Shown: positions 9,876 to 18,203 of the stretch, piece after piece
Layout: each line of letters begins with the position of its first letter
How positions within the stretch are numbered: the stretch's first letter is position 1
Assembly: GCF_021398735.1 (NCBI RefSeq)
Contig: NZ_CP090349.1
Coordinates: 62,001 to 126,000, forward strand
DNA length: 64,000 bases
Direction: 5' to 3'
Origin: Methylobacterium oryzae
GTDB lineage: Bacteria; Pseudomonadota; Alphaproteobacteria; Rhizobiales; Beijerinckiaceae
Notes under the pieces: generated by a model
Database searches by the model: none
What the model was told of the DNA's origin: nothing
The model's input: the letters and a program-made list of their open reading frames with translations, nothing else
Program-made: the position numbers and the translations under genes

Positions 9876-9892
9876 GAGCCGCGCGTCGCGGT

Positions 9893-9934
9893 CCGCCACC
9901 CCGCGGCGAGCACGGGCTCGCGCGGGGTGTGCGG
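9893..9934 (+). terminator. Long GC-rich hairpin after exported-protein gene
   Basis: The inner stem GCGAGC/GCTCGC (loop ACGG) is extended by CCCCGC/GCGGGG with a one-base bulge and then by CCGC/GCGG. It starts 18 bp after the stop at 9875. No U-tract follows, so termination is inferred. Confidence 0.4.
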
Positions 9935-10108
9935 CGGCCCCTACAAGAATGCCCGCAAGGGCGGCTAGGAAGGGCGCCAGCGAGGGAGCGTGCGGCGGGG
10001 CGCGTTGCGGGATCGGTCCTGCGGGTGGGGCGCCCGCGGGCGCCCTTCGTCGGGAGGCGCGATCGAGCTTCCTTCGCGCCGCGCGTCGGTGATGCCGGGA
10101 TCGGGTGA

Positions 10109-11383
10109 ATGACGTCTTCAACGGTGGTGGAGCAACAGGAGACGGAGCCGGCCCGGCCGGTTCTCGACAGTCCCGGCCGCCTCGCCCTGCGCGAGACGAT
10201 CCGGGCCGAGATCGCGCGCGCGCGTCCGCGTCCCGTCGCGGTCCGGACCCTGGAGCTCCTGGCCGAGGCCGCCTGCGCCCCCGACGAGTCCGGGACCGGC
10301 CTCCGCGTCCTCGACCGCCACGGGGCCGCGCGGCGGCGGGAGGGCACCTCCGAGCCGATGACCTTGGCGGACCTCGTCGCGGAGCTGCGCGCGCGCCATC
10401 CCGCCCTGTTCCTGCCGCCGGAGCCCGAGCCCGAACCGGCCCCGGCGACCGCCGAGGAGGCCCGGGACTCGTCCCTGCTGAGCGGCGCCTACGAGATGAA
10501 GGCCGCGACCGCCCGCTTCGTCGGGACCCAGTCCGAGCGGGCGCGCTCCCTGGCGGAGCGCTCCTCCGAGCAGGGCCGCGTGCTGGCGCAGACCGCCGCC
10601 GGCCGGTTCGCCAGCCTGCGGACGAACCTGCGCGGACGCTTCGCCCGCCCGCCCGTCGACGCGGAGGCCGGGCCGGCCGCGGGCGCGGATCCGGCGGCGG
10701 CCTGGAACAGCGGTCCCGGACGGTTCGGCGAGACGCTGCGCGACGGCCTCGGCCACGTGCGCGACCGCCTCAGCCTCGGCGGGGGCGGGATCGATGAAGG
10801 CGGGCGCCGGCAGCGCCGGCTGCTCCTCGGCGCCGTCGCCGGCACCCTGGTGGCGGTGCTCGCCGCGGGGCTCGTGCTGGACCGCTCCGCGCCGGAATCC
10901 GGGCGCCCCGCCGCCCCGACCGCTTCCCGCACGGATTCCCGCGCGGAAGCCCCGAGCGGCGCCGCGCCGAACGCGCGGCCCGCAGCCCCCCCGGCCTCGG
11001 CCCCCGACACGGTGACGCCGCCCCCCGAGACAGGCGGCGATCCCGAGCCCGACGCGCCGCTGCCGCCGAACGCCGTGACCGGACAGGCCCAGGTGATAGA
11101 TACCGCGACCCTCAAGGTCGGCGGCAAGGTCGTGCATCTGTTCGGCGTCGAGTGGGTGCGGGGCGGCCAGGCGGAGGAGCTGGCCCGGTACATCGGCAAC
11201 CGGTCGGTGACCTGCCAGCCCGCCCCCGGCAGCGCGAACATGAACTGCCTCGTGGACGGGCGCGATCTCTCCGAGGTGGTGCTGTTCAACGGCGGCGGCC
11301 GCGCCGCCCCGGAGGCGAGCCCCGAACTGGTCGCGGCCGAGGACCACGCCCGGAGCGAGCGGCTCGGGGTCTGGAAGCGCTAG
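10109..11383 (+). CDS. Single-pass membrane protein with C-terminal staphylococcal-nuclease-like domain
   Basis: This 424-residue protein has a charged cytoplasmic N-terminus of about 230 residues. One predicted membrane helix follows at about 236-256 (LLLGAVAGTLVAVLAAGLVL), then a Pro/Ala linker. The C-terminal domain of about 100 residues reads TGQAQVIDTATLKVGGKVVHLFGVEW, AEELARYIGNRSVTC and a terminal RSERLGVWKR. That pattern is the SNase-like OB fold of thermonuclease homologues, where VIDTATLKVGGKVVHLFGV replaces the catalytic VIDGDTIxxxGxxxRLxGI. The key DGDT and Arg residues are not intact, so nuclease activity is doubtful; a binding role is more likely. It is followed 4 bp later by galM, so the two are probably co-transcribed. 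Confidence 0.7.
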   Translation: MTSSTVVEQQETEPARPVLDSPGRLALRETIRAEIARARPRPVAVRTLELLAEAACAPDESGTGLRVLDRHGAARRREGTSEPMTLADLVAELRARHPALFLPPEPEPEPAPATAEEARDSSLLSGAYEMKAATARFVGTQSERARSLAERSSEQGRVLAQTAAGRFASLRTNLRGRFARPPVDAEAGPAAGADPAAAWNSGPGRFGETLRDGLGHVRDRLSLGGGGIDEGGRRQRRLLLGAVAGTLVAVLAAGLVLDRSAPESGRPAAPTASRTDSRAEAPSGAAPNARPAAPPASAPDTVTPPPETGGDPEPDAPLPPNAVTGQAQVIDTATLKVGGKVVHLFGVEWVRGGQAEELARYIGNRSVTCQPAPGSANMNCLVDGRDLSEVVLFNGGGRAAPEASPELVAAEDHARSERLGVWKR

Positions 11384-11387
11384 CCGG

Positions 11388-12428
11388 ATGCCGGCCGAAC
11401 CGTTCGGCACGACGGCGGACGGCCGACCGGTCGGCCGCCACACCCTGAGCCGGGGCAGCCTGCGCGTCGCCGTCATCGAGTACGGCGCGGCCGTCACGGC
11501 GATCGAGGTGCCCGACCGCACCGGCCGTCCGGCCAACGTCGTGCTCGGCCTCGACACCCTGGCGGGCTACGAGACCGTGAGCCCGAGCTTCGGCGCGATC
11601 GTCGGGCGCTACGCGAACCGCATCGCGGGCGGGCGCTTCAGCCTCGACGGGCACGACTACCGGCTGCCGGTGAACGAGCCCCCCAACACCCTCCACGGCG
11701 GCCCGGAGAATTTCGGCCGGCGCCTGTGGCGGGCGGAACTCAGCGACGCGACGCGCCTCGTCCTGAGCCGCCGCTCGCCGGACGGGGAGGAGGGGTTTCC
11801 GGGCACTCTCGACGTCCGCGTCACCTACAGCCTGCCCGCGGAGGGCGTGCTGCGCGTGGACTACGCCGCGGTGACCGACCGGCCCACGGTCCTGAACCTC
11901 ACGAACCACAGCTACTTCAACCTCGCCGGCGAGGGGGCGGGCGGCGTCCTCGGCCACGTCGTGCAGGTCGAGGCGGACGCCTTCGCGCCGACCGACGCGA
12001 CTCAGATCCCCACCGGCGCGCTGCTGCCGGTCGCCGGGACGCCGTTCGATTTCCGCGCGCCGCGGGCCCTGGAGGCGCGGATCCGCGCCGGGGACACGCA
12101 GCTCATCTACGCCAAGGGCTACGACCACACCTTCGCGCTGCGCGGGGCCGCCGGGACGCTGCGGCCGGCCGCCACCTGCGTCGATCCCGGCAGCGGGCGG
12201 CGGCTCGACGTCTGGACCACGCAGCCGGCGCTGCAGCTCTACAGCGGCAACACCCTCGACGGGCGCCTGATCGGCCCGTCCGGGCGGATCTACCGGTCGG
12301 GCGACGGCGTCTGCTTCGAGACGCAGGGCTTTCCGGACGCGCCGAACCAGCCCGGCTTCCCCTCTGCGGTCCTGCGGCCGGGCGAGACCTTCGCGGCCGC
12401 CACGGAGTTCCGGTTCTCGGTCGTGTGA
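11388..12428 (+). CDS. galM: Aldose 1-epimerase (galactose mutarotase)
   Basis: This 346-residue protein of the GalM family interconverts alpha and beta anomers of aldoses. The conserved blocks are GAIVGRYANRIAGGRF (sugar-binding Arg), NEPPNTLHGG with the catalytic His, LNLTNHSYFNLAG with the second His, and the catalytic Glu in CFETQGFPDAPNQPGFPSA near the C-terminus. Length is typical. The start ATG 11388 follows the previous stop by 4 bp. No other sugar pathway genes are near. Convergent with the small gene at 12454. Confidence 0.92.
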   Translation: MPAEPFGTTADGRPVGRHTLSRGSLRVAVIEYGAAVTAIEVPDRTGRPANVVLGLDTLAGYETVSPSFGAIVGRYANRIAGGRFSLDGHDYRLPVNEPPNTLHGGPENFGRRLWRAELSDATRLVLSRRSPDGEEGFPGTLDVRVTYSLPAEGVLRVDYAAVTDRPTVLNLTNHSYFNLAGEGAGGVLGHVVQVEADAFAPTDATQIPTGALLPVAGTPFDFRAPRALEARIRAGDTQLIYAKGYDHTFALRGAAGTLRPAATCVDPGSGRRLDVWTTQPALQLYSGNTLDGRLIGPSGRIYRSGDGVCFETQGFPDAPNQPGFPSAVLRPGETFAAATEFRFSVV

Positions 12429-12453
12429 TGGTCGTGTGACGGCCGCGGCGCGC

Positions 12454-12810
12454 TCAGGCCGCCGCGCGATCGAGCGCCCGGGGCGCCGGGATCGCGGCGG
12501 CCGGCGCGGCGGGATCGGGACGCCGCGCCTCGCCGAGCGCCAGGAGGGCAGCCTTCACGGCGTCGAGCCGCGACGGCTCGCCCTCGGCCATGCCCTCGGC
12601 GGCGGCGACCTCCTTCAGGTACTCGTCCCAGGCCCAGCGCCGCAGGATCTCCCGCTTGCAGCTCGGGAGCAGCCGGGGATGATCGCGCAACGCGGCCGGG
12701 GTGTCGAACACCGCGGCCGGGTTGACCAGGGCGCGCTCCATGTCGGGCAGGCGCGCGGCCGCCGGGCCGGGCGAGATGGCGTTTCGGATTCCGATCGTCC
12801 CATCTTGCAT
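12454..12810 (-). CDS. Small conserved hypothetical protein, paralogue of 13196 gene
   Basis: This 118-residue protein has no known function. Its core VFDTPAALRDHPRLLPSCKR followed by EILRRWAWDEYL is clearly related to the gene at 13196 (VFRHPREVLRYPGLSRAEKR then AILASWASDARAV). Both end with a helix ending in LLALGE or LQALDE. A strong SD (GGGAGG) lies 6 nt before ATG 12810, so the gene is real. It is the last of three closely spaced minus-strand genes (13196, 12835, 12454). Confidence 0.7.
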   Translation of the reverse strand: MQDGTIGIRNAISPGPAAARLPDMERALVNPAAVFDTPAALRDHPRLLPSCKREILRRWAWDEYLKEVAAAEGMAEGEPSRLDAVKAALLALGEARRPDPAAPAAAIPAPRALDRAAA

Positions 12811-12834
12811 GGTTGCCTCCCTGGAGGGGCGCGC

Positions 12835-13179
12835 TCAGCCGCCGAAGAGGCCGAGGCGCGCCGCCGATTGGACGGCGAAGCTCGCCGCGAAGGACAGCAG
12901 GGCCGCGTCCCAGGCGGTCAGGTGCCGGGCGTTGGCCGGCGGCCCGGCCCGCGTGATCGCCCGGCCGAGCCACGCGAAGCCCGACAGGCTCAGCAGGGCC
13001 GCCAGCACCCAGGGCAGGGCGGGCGCCGGGCAGGGCGCCGCCAGGGCGAGGCACAGGGCCACGGACAGGAACCAGCGGCCGAGCACCGTGCTGTCGGTGG
13101 TCCGCGCCGGCCCTCGGCGCCGGCCGCGCCGCGACCGGGGCAGGAGCCCGTGCCCACCCCGCAGGTCGAAGGTTGCCAT
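12835..13179 (-). CDS. Small membrane protein of unknown function
   Basis: This 114-residue protein has a basic N-terminus (about 1-32) with many Arg. Two hydrophobic helices follow (WFLSVALCLALAA at about 36-54 and LPWVLAALLSLSGFAWLG). A third weaker one lies in AWDAALLSFAASFAVQ. No family is recognised. An SD (GGGGAGG) lies upstream of ATG 13179. It sits between the two paralogous small genes, 16 and 24 bp away, so the three probably form one transcript and may act together at the membrane. Confidence 0.6.
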   Translation of the reverse strand: MATFDLRGGHGLLPRSRRGRRRGPARTTDSTVLGRWFLSVALCLALAAPCPAPALPWVLAALLSLSGFAWLGRAITRAGPPANARHLTAWDAALLSFAASFAVQSAARLGLFGG

Positions 13180-13195
13180 CGCGCGCCTCCCCGGC

Positions 13196-13624
13196 TCAGT
13201 TCAGCAGGGGCTCCGGTCCGGCCGGACCGCGCTCCCAGCGCCGGAAGAGCGCCGCGGGGACGGGGGGCTCGGGCGGCGGGGCTGCGGGCGGTGCCGAACC
13301 CTCGTCGAGCGCCTGGAGCGCCTCCAAGATCGCGCTCAGCGGCACGGGCTCGGCCCGGCAGCCCGGCAGGCAGCGCAGCGTCGGGCAGGACTCGACCGCG
13401 CGGGCGTCGGAGGCCCAGGAGGCGAGGATCGCCCGCTTCTCGGCCCGCGACAGGCCGGGATAGCGCAGCACCTCCCGGGGATGCCGGAAGACGTCGCCCG
13501 GCGCCACGAAGGCCTCGAACGGCTCGACCGCCTGCGGCCTCAGGCTGGCGGCCGCCACCGGACCGAGGCGCCCGATCTCGGGATGGAACGCGGGATGGAC
13601 GGGGTTGGTATCGATCGGCTGCAT
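13196..13624 (-). CDS. Small conserved hypothetical protein, paralogue of 12454 gene
   Basis: This 142-residue protein has a conserved middle part (about 45-110). It contains DVFRHPREVLRYPGLSRAEK, then a WASDARAVESCPTLR segment and a helix LSAILEALQALDE. The rest is Pro-rich. Related proteins are common in Methylobacterium and Rhizobiales but have no assigned function. ATG 13624 is preceded by GGAGG at good distance; the frame also continues upstream to 13666 without support. It heads the three-gene minus-strand set and has two conserved Cys in the family-specific segment. Confidence 0.7.
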   Translation of the reverse strand: MQPIDTNPVHPAFHPEIGRLGPVAAASLRPQAVEPFEAFVAPGDVFRHPREVLRYPGLSRAEKRAILASWASDARAVESCPTLRCLPGCRAEPVPLSAILEALQALDEGSAPPAAPPPEPPVPAALFRRWERGPAGPEPLLN

Positions 13625-13755
13625 GCGACCCTCCTCATCGTGAGCAAAGGCTGGGGTGGCCGGCACGCCCGATCGGGCCGCGCCGGCCGTCGCGTCATGC
13701 GTTCGGGTCCGCGACCGCGCAGGCGGTCACCCCCAGGGTCGGCCCAGGGCCCGGC

Positions 13756-14274
13756 TCAGTGCTTGGCGGCCGGCGCGCCGGTGCCGTTGATGGCGATGCG
13801 CCGGCGGCGCTCCGGCGCCTCGGCCGCGCGCGGCAGCGTCACCGTGAGGACGCCGTTGCGGAACGTCGCCTCGGCCTTGTCCTCCTCCACCGGCACGGGC
13901 AGGGCGATCGACCGCTCGAAGCGGCCGTAGCTGCGCTCGGAATAGCCGCGGCCCGTGTCGGTGGTCTCCGCGCGCTTCTCGCCCTTCAGGGTCAGGACGC
14001 CGTCCGCGATGAGCAGCTCGACGTCCTTCTCGTCGAGGCCGGGAAGCTCGGCGGAGACGCGGAGCGCGCCGTCCGCCTCCGCCAGCTCGACATGGGGCCA
14101 GCCGAAGCCGCGGCCCGCGAGGCTCGGCATCCCGCCGAACCCGCCGAACACGTCGTCGAACAGGCGGTTCATCTCCCGGTGCAGCGTCAGGAAGGGGTTG
14201 GCCGGCTCCTGCGACAGGGCGGCCGGCGCCGGGGCGGGGTTGCGGTCCCAGGGAATCAGATCTCTCACGCTCAT
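13756..14274 (-). CDS. Hsp20/alpha-crystallin small heat shock protein
   Basis: This 172-residue small heat shock protein is an ATP-independent holdase. The N-terminal arm (1-60, with NPFLTLHREMNRLFDDVFG) precedes the alpha-crystallin domain (about 60-155). That domain reads WPHVELAEADGALRVSAELPG, DVELLIADGVLTLKGEKR and SYGRFERSIALP, ending in the dimer-groove motif NGVLTVTLPR. The tail has IAI, an I-x-I type motif. I start at ATG 14274 since that begins MSVRDLIPW, the common N-terminus of this class. The longer frame reads through a GC palindrome. It is downstream of a second hsp20 gene of a different class. Confidence 0.9.
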   Translation of the reverse strand: MSVRDLIPWDRNPAPAPAALSQEPANPFLTLHREMNRLFDDVFGGFGGMPSLAGRGFGWPHVELAEADGALRVSAELPGLDEKDVELLIADGVLTLKGEKRAETTDTGRGYSERSYGRFERSIALPVPVEEDKAEATFRNGVLTVTLPRAAEAPERRRRIAINGTGAPAAKH

Positions 14275-14319
14275 GGTCCTCGCTCCATCGAATGCGGTGC
14301 AGTCGTGGGAACGGGCCCG

Positions 14320-14335
14320 CGGGTCCGCGGACCCG
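14320..14335. promoter_or_regulatory. 16-bp perfect palindrome upstream of hsp20
   Basis: CGGGTCCGCGGACCCG is perfectly self-complementary and lies 45 bp before ATG 14274, in the leader of the downstream hsp20 gene. It could be an operator or an RNA hairpin that shapes the leader. Confidence 0.4.
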
Positions 14336-14361
14336 TGAGGGATGTCATCCGTGTCGACAGG

Positions 14362-14389
14362 GGTGCCCGGGCGCGCCGCCCGGGGCACC
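14362..14389. terminator. Strong GC hairpin between hsp20 genes
   Basis: GGTGCCCGGGCG pairs almost fully with CGCCCGGGGCACC around a short loop. It lies between the stop of the upstream hsp20 (14417) and the start of the next (14274). No T-run follows on the minus strand, so it may be an attenuator or RNA-stabilising hairpin instead of a classic terminator. Confidence 0.4.
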
Positions 14390-14416
14390 GGATCAGGCCG
14401 CCATTCAGGCTGCCAT

Positions 14417-14899
14417 TCAGGCTGCCTTGGCCTCGCGGGCGATCTGCGCCGGGGCGTTGTCCTGGCCGGACGCGGCCGTCGTGCCGCCGATGGCGATGCG
14501 GCGGGGCTTCAGCGCCTCCGGCACCTCGCGCTTCAGCGCGACGGTGAGCAGGCCGTTCTCCAGCGACGCGCCCACGACCTTCACGTGCTCGGCCAGATTG
14601 AACGTCTGGCGGAACGTGCGGGCCGCGATGCCGCGGTAGAGATAGTGCTTCTCACCCTCCTGGGCGGCCTTCTGACCCGAGACGAGGAGCGTGGTGTCCT
14701 GCTGGGTCAGCTCGATCTCGTCCGGCGTGAAGCCCGCGACCGCCATGGTGATGCGGTACTGGTCCTCGGCCACCTTCTCGATGTTGTAGGGCGGCCAGGC
14801 GGCCGACGGCTCGACGCGGTCGGCTTGGTTGATCAGTTCGAACAGGCGGTCGAACCCGATGGACGACCGGAACAGGGGCGAAACGTCGTACGTCCTCAT
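14417..14899 (-). CDS. Hsp20 small heat shock protein, IbpA/HspA class
   Basis: This 160-residue small heat shock protein of the IbpA-like class is common in Rhizobiales. It starts MRTYDVSPLFRSSIGFDRLF. The alpha-crystallin domain spans about 40-135: YNIEKVAEDQYRITMAVAGF, ELTQQDTTLLVSGQK, GIAARTFRQTFNLAEHVKV and ENGLLTVALKREVPE. An IAIGG motif is in the tail. ATG 14899 is preceded by GGAGG 8 nt upstream; the GTG at 14905 is less likely. The leader contains a ROSE-like thermometer (see 14900-14985), suggesting translation opens at high temperature. Alanine-rich C-terminus. Confidence 0.92.
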   Translation of the reverse strand: MRTYDVSPLFRSSIGFDRLFELINQADRVEPSAAWPPYNIEKVAEDQYRITMAVAGFTPDEIELTQQDTTLLVSGQKAAQEGEKHYLYRGIAARTFRQTFNLAEHVKVVGASLENGLLTVALKREVPEALKPRRIAIGGTTAASGQDNAPAQIAREAKAA

Positions 14900-14985
14900 A
14901 ACCACATCCTCCGACGAGCAACGTGACTACAAGCAGCACCGGACACCGTGCCCGGCGCCCTCAGAGCGAGCCCGTTTCCAGGCCT
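14900..14985 (-). promoter_or_regulatory. ROSE-like RNA thermometer in hsp20 leader
   Basis: On the minus strand the leader ends GTTGCTCGTCGGAGGAT, at 14922-14906. The anti-SD TTGCT (14921-14917) can fold back on the SD GGAGGA (14912-14907). The pairing is C-G, U-A, C-G, then a G-G, U-A and U-U, around the loop GUCG. This U(U/C)GCU motif with a G opposite G is the signature of ROSE elements known from rhizobial hsp20 leaders. Additional GC-rich hairpins lie 5' of it, so the far edge is approximate. Melting at heat shock temperature would free the SD. Confidence 0.75.
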
Positions 14986-15153
14986 CGCACGCGCGTAACG
15001 TGCGGGCGAAGGGCCGGTTCCGCGTCGCGCGAAATTTTTCGGGTTGGGCGGGGGCTGGCCGAATACGGTGATCCGATCCGCGCGGCCTCTCCCGCTGAGC
15101 TGCCGGCTGCACGCGCTCGCGGTCTCTCTGTCCCTGAGATCGAGAGCGCGGGT

Positions 15154-15188
15154 CCCCTCTCCCGTGCGGGAGAGGGTGGGGGTGAGGG
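15154..15188 (+). repeat. CCCTCTCCC-type dispersed repeat, copy A
   Basis: It reads CCCCTCTCCCGTGCGGGAGAGGG and continues TGGGGGTGAGGG. The first part is a hairpin (CCCTCTCCCG/CGGGAGAGGG). It is a widespread intergenic element in many proteobacteria. Confidence 0.75.
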
Positions 15189-15260
15189 ACGCGAAGCTTC
15201 AGAAGACGGCGCGCCCCGTCCGCGCGTCAAACGCGTGCCCTGTCCGGAGACTTCCCATGC

Positions 15261-15297
15261 CTCCCCCCAACACTCTCCCGCTCGGGAGAGGGGGCGC
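15261..15297 (-). repeat. CCCTCTCCC-type dispersed repeat, copy B (inverted)
   Basis: It matches copy A at 15154-15188 on the opposite strand (ACTCTCCCGCTCGGGAGAG preceded by CCTCCCCCCA). The two copies face each other with about 72 bp between them. Confidence 0.7.
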
Positions 15298-15381
15298 GTC
15301 GTGCTCCGTCGCAGGGCGCACCGCGAACACGCGTCGGCCGCACGGGGGAGGGGGTGCCGCGAGCGCGGCAGGCCCGCGCTC

Positions 15382-18036
15382 TCAGCCGACCGCCTCCTCG
15401 ACCAGGATCTCGCGCTTGCCGGCGTGGTTGGCCGGGCCGACGATGCCCTCGATCTCCATCCGCTCCATGAGCGAGGCGGCGCGGTTGTAGCCGATCTGCA
15501 GGCGGCGCTGGATGTAGCTCGTCGACGCCTTCTGGTCGCGCAGCACGACCTGCACGGCCTGGTCGTAGAGGTCGCCGCCGGCCTCGCCGAAGGAGCCCTG
15601 ATCGAACACCGCGCCGTCGAGTTCGAGCTCCGCGGCGCCGGCCTTGCCCTTGCCGCCGCCCTTCTCGGGCGTCCCCTCCTCGTCGTCGGCGGTGACGGCG
15701 TCGAGGTAGCTGGGGCGGCCCTGGCGCTTGAGGTGGGCGACCACGCTCTCGACCTCGCTGTCCGAGCAGAACGGCCCGTGCACCCGCGTCGTGCGCCCGC
15801 CCCCGGCCATGAACAGCATGTCGCCCTGGCCCAGAAGCTGCTCGGCGCCCATCTCGCCCAGGATCGTGCGGCTGTCGATCTTGCTCGTCACCTGGAAGCT
15901 GATCCGGGTCGGGAAGTTCGCCTTGATCGTCCCGGTGATCACGTCCACCGACGGGCGCTGCGTCGCCATGATCAGGTGGATGCCCGCCGCGCGCGCCATC
16001 TGCGCCAGGCGCTGGATCGCCCCCTCGATGTCCTTGCCGGCCACCATCATCAGGTCGGCCATCTCGTCGACCACGATCACGATGTACGGCAGCGGCGCCA
16101 GATCCATCGCCTCGTCCTCGTACACCGCCTCGCCGGTGTGGCGGTCGAAGCCGGTCTGCACGGTCCGGGTCAGCACCTCGCCGCGCGCCGCCGCCTCGGC
16201 GACCCGGGCGTTGTAGCCGTCGATGTTCCGGACGGCGATCTTGGCCATCTTCTTGTAGCGCTCCTCCATCTCGCGCACGGCCCACTTGAGGGCGATGACC
16301 GCCTTCTTGGGGTCGGTGACGACCGGGGAGAGCAGGTGCGGGATGCCGTCGTAGACCGACAGCTCCAGCATCTTCGGGTCGACCATGATCAGGCGGCACT
16401 CCTCGGGCTTCAGCCGGTAGAGCAGCGACAGGATCATGGTGTTGATCGCCACCGACTTGCCCGAGCCGGTGGTGCCGGCGACCAAAAGGTGCGGCATGCG
16501 CGCGAGGTCGGCGATGATCGGCTCGCCGCCGATGTTCTTGCCTAAGCACAGCGCCAGCTTGTGCTTGCTCTCGGCGAAGTCCGTCGAGGCCAGGAGCTCG
16601 CGCAGGTAGACCGTCTCGCGCTTGGCGTTCGGCAGCTCGATGCCGATGGCGTTCCGGCCGGGCACGACCGCGACGCGGGCCGAGACCGCCGACATCGACC
16701 GGGCGATGTCGTCGGCGAGCGCGATCACGCGGCTGGACTTGGTGCCGGGGGCGGGCTCGAGCTCGTAGAGGGTGACGACCGGGCCCGGCCGCACCGCCAG
16801 GATGTCGCCGCGCACGCCGAAATCGCCGAGGGTCGCCTCCAGCAGCGTGGCGTTCTGCTCCAGGGCATCGGCCGAGATCAGGCTCGCCTGGGACGGGCCG
16901 CGGGGGGCCGCCAGCAGGTCGAGGGCGGGCAGGGCGTAATCCTCGGGACGGACGGGCGGCGCGGGCGCGCGCCGTGCCGGCACGGGCGCTGCGGGCGGCG
17001 GCGCCACCCGGGACGCGTTCGGCTCGGCCCGCGGCGGGACCGGGCGCTGCGGCGCCTCGAACGCCTCCGGATCGTCCTCCGCGTCGTCCCGCGGCGGCGC
17101 GGCGCGGCGGGCCGGTGCCGCGGGGGAGTCCTCGGACGCGTCGAAGACGGGCTCGCGCCGGCTCGCGCCGGCCTGCCGGCCTTCGGGCAGGTGCTCGGCC
17201 CAGGGAAGGTCGGCGTCCGTGAAGGCGCGGCGGGCTGCGAGGGCGGGCGACGCGCCGTCGATCGGCTCGGCCCGGCCGGCGCGCCACGCGGCGATCCGGT
17301 CGGCCGCGGCGCCGCGCAGGCCCATCAGCCCCTGCGCCAGGGCGCCGACACCCACGAGGCCGAGGCTCGGCTCGTCGGAATCCTCGCGCTCGTCGCGGCC
17401 CGAATCCCGGCCCCGCGCCGGCGCGCGCCGGACGGGGTAGGGATCGTCGTGCAGGCTGTCCTCCTCGACGGCGCCGAACCGGCAGGCGCCGGTCAGGCTG
17501 AGGATCGCCACGGCGGCGTAGCCGAAGCCGACGAGGTGGGCCGCCGCCGACGAGACCGCGCCGACGATCACCCGCGCCATCGACAGCAGGCCGTCGCCGG
17601 CCACGCCGCCGAGGCCGGTGGGCAGGGGCCAGCGGGTCGTCGGCGGGAGCGCGCTCGCCACCGCGCTCGCGGCGCAGAAGCCGATGATCCAGAGGGCGAT
17701 GCGCAGCCCGCCCTCGGGCAGGTTGCGCTCCCGCATCAGCCGGATGCCCCAGAGCACCGGCGGCAGCACGAAGGCCAGGGAACCCAGGCCCAGGATCTGC
17801 ATGGCGAGGTCGGCCACGACGGCGCCCGGCTGGCCGAGGACGTTGTGGGCGGCGTGGTCGGTGGCGTGGTTGAGGCTCGGGTCGTCGATCGACCACGTGG
17901 CCAGGGCCACGGTCAGCGCGACCGCGCCGGTGAACAGCACGAAGCCGCCGAGCTCCGTCAGGCGCTTGCCCAGGAAGGGGCGAACGCTGTCGACGAAAGT
18001 CTCGTAGGGCGATGCGGGACGGCGAAGCGAGCGCAT
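15382..18036 (-). CDS. ftsK: DNA translocase FtsK
   Basis: This 884-residue FtsK is a membrane-anchored septal motor that pumps chromosome ends and activates XerCD at dif. The N-terminus has four membrane helices (about 25-190; [19 protein letters not shown] is the first). A disordered linker of about 200 residues follows. The RecA-type motor has Walker [17 protein letters not shown] near 510-530 and Walker [14 protein letters not shown]. The gamma winged-helix domain (last 65 residues, [18 protein letters not shown]) recognises KOPS. ATG 18036 is preferred over the GTG at 18081 because MRSLRRPAS is the usual start in this group. Divergent from mtnA. Confidence 0.95.
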   Translation of the reverse strand: MRSLRRPASPYETFVDSVRPFLGKRLTELGGFVLFTGAVALTVALATWSIDDPSLNHATDHAAHNVLGQPGAVVADLAMQILGLGSLAFVLPPVLWGIRLMRERNLPEGGLRIALWIIGFCAASAVASALPPTTRWPLPTGLGGVAGDGLLSMARVIVGAVSSAAAHLVGFGYAAVAILSLTGACRFGAVEEDSLHDDPYPVRRAPARGRDSGRDEREDSDEPSLGLVGVGALAQGLMGLRGAAADRIAAWRAGRAEPIDGASPALAARRAFTDADLPWAEHLPEGRQAGASRREPVFDASEDSPAAPARRAAPPRDDAEDDPEAFEAPQRPVPPRAEPNASRVAPPPAAPVPARRAPAPPVRPEDYALPALDLLAAPRGPSQASLISADALEQNATLLEATLGDFGVRGDILAVRPGPVVTLYELEPAPGTKSSRVIALADDIARSMSAVSARVAVVPGRNAIGIELPNAKRETVYLRELLASTDFAESKHKLALCLGKNIGGEPIIADLARMPHLLVAGTTGSGKSVAINTMILSLLYRLKPEECRLIMVDPKMLELSVYDGIPHLLSPVVTDPKKAVIALKWAVREMEERYKKMAKIAVRNIDGYNARVAEAAARGEVLTRTVQTGFDRHTGEAVYEDEAMDLAPLPYIVIVVDEMADLMMVAGKDIEGAIQRLAQMARAAGIHLIMATQRPSVDVITGTIKANFPTRISFQVTSKIDSRTILGEMGAEQLLGQGDMLFMAGGGRTTRVHGPFCSDSEVESVVAHLKRQGRPSYLDAVTADDEEGTPEKGGGKGKAGAAELELDGAVFDQGSFGEAGGDLYDQAVQVVLRDQKASTSYIQRRLQIGYNRAASLMERMEIEGIVGPANHAGKREILVEEAVG

Positions 18037-18203
18037 GCGGGACCGGACGCAGGACGGGGACTTACCCCCGAGGCTAGGCACGACCCCCTTAACGACCTGC
18101 TAAGGTTGAGGAAGGCTCACCGGCGCCCGGCCGCGCATCCCCAGGCTGTCGCCGTCCGCGCCCACGGGTGCAAAATCCGCCCCGCTGTGGCACAGGAGCG
18201 GCC

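Larger units (their letters stand above)
14986..15381. other. Intergenic region with inverted element copies, about 400 bp
   Basis: No gene is supported between the hsp20 leader and the ftsK stop. It should hold the heat shock promoter on the minus strand. Most of its right part consists of two inverted copies of a G-rich/C-rich repeat (15154-15188 and 15261-15297). Confidence 0.6.

Noticed and set aside
18082..18203. Possible SAM-type riboswitch before mtnA.
   Set aside because: No recognisable SAM-I or SAM-II core; methionine salvage genes often lack one.
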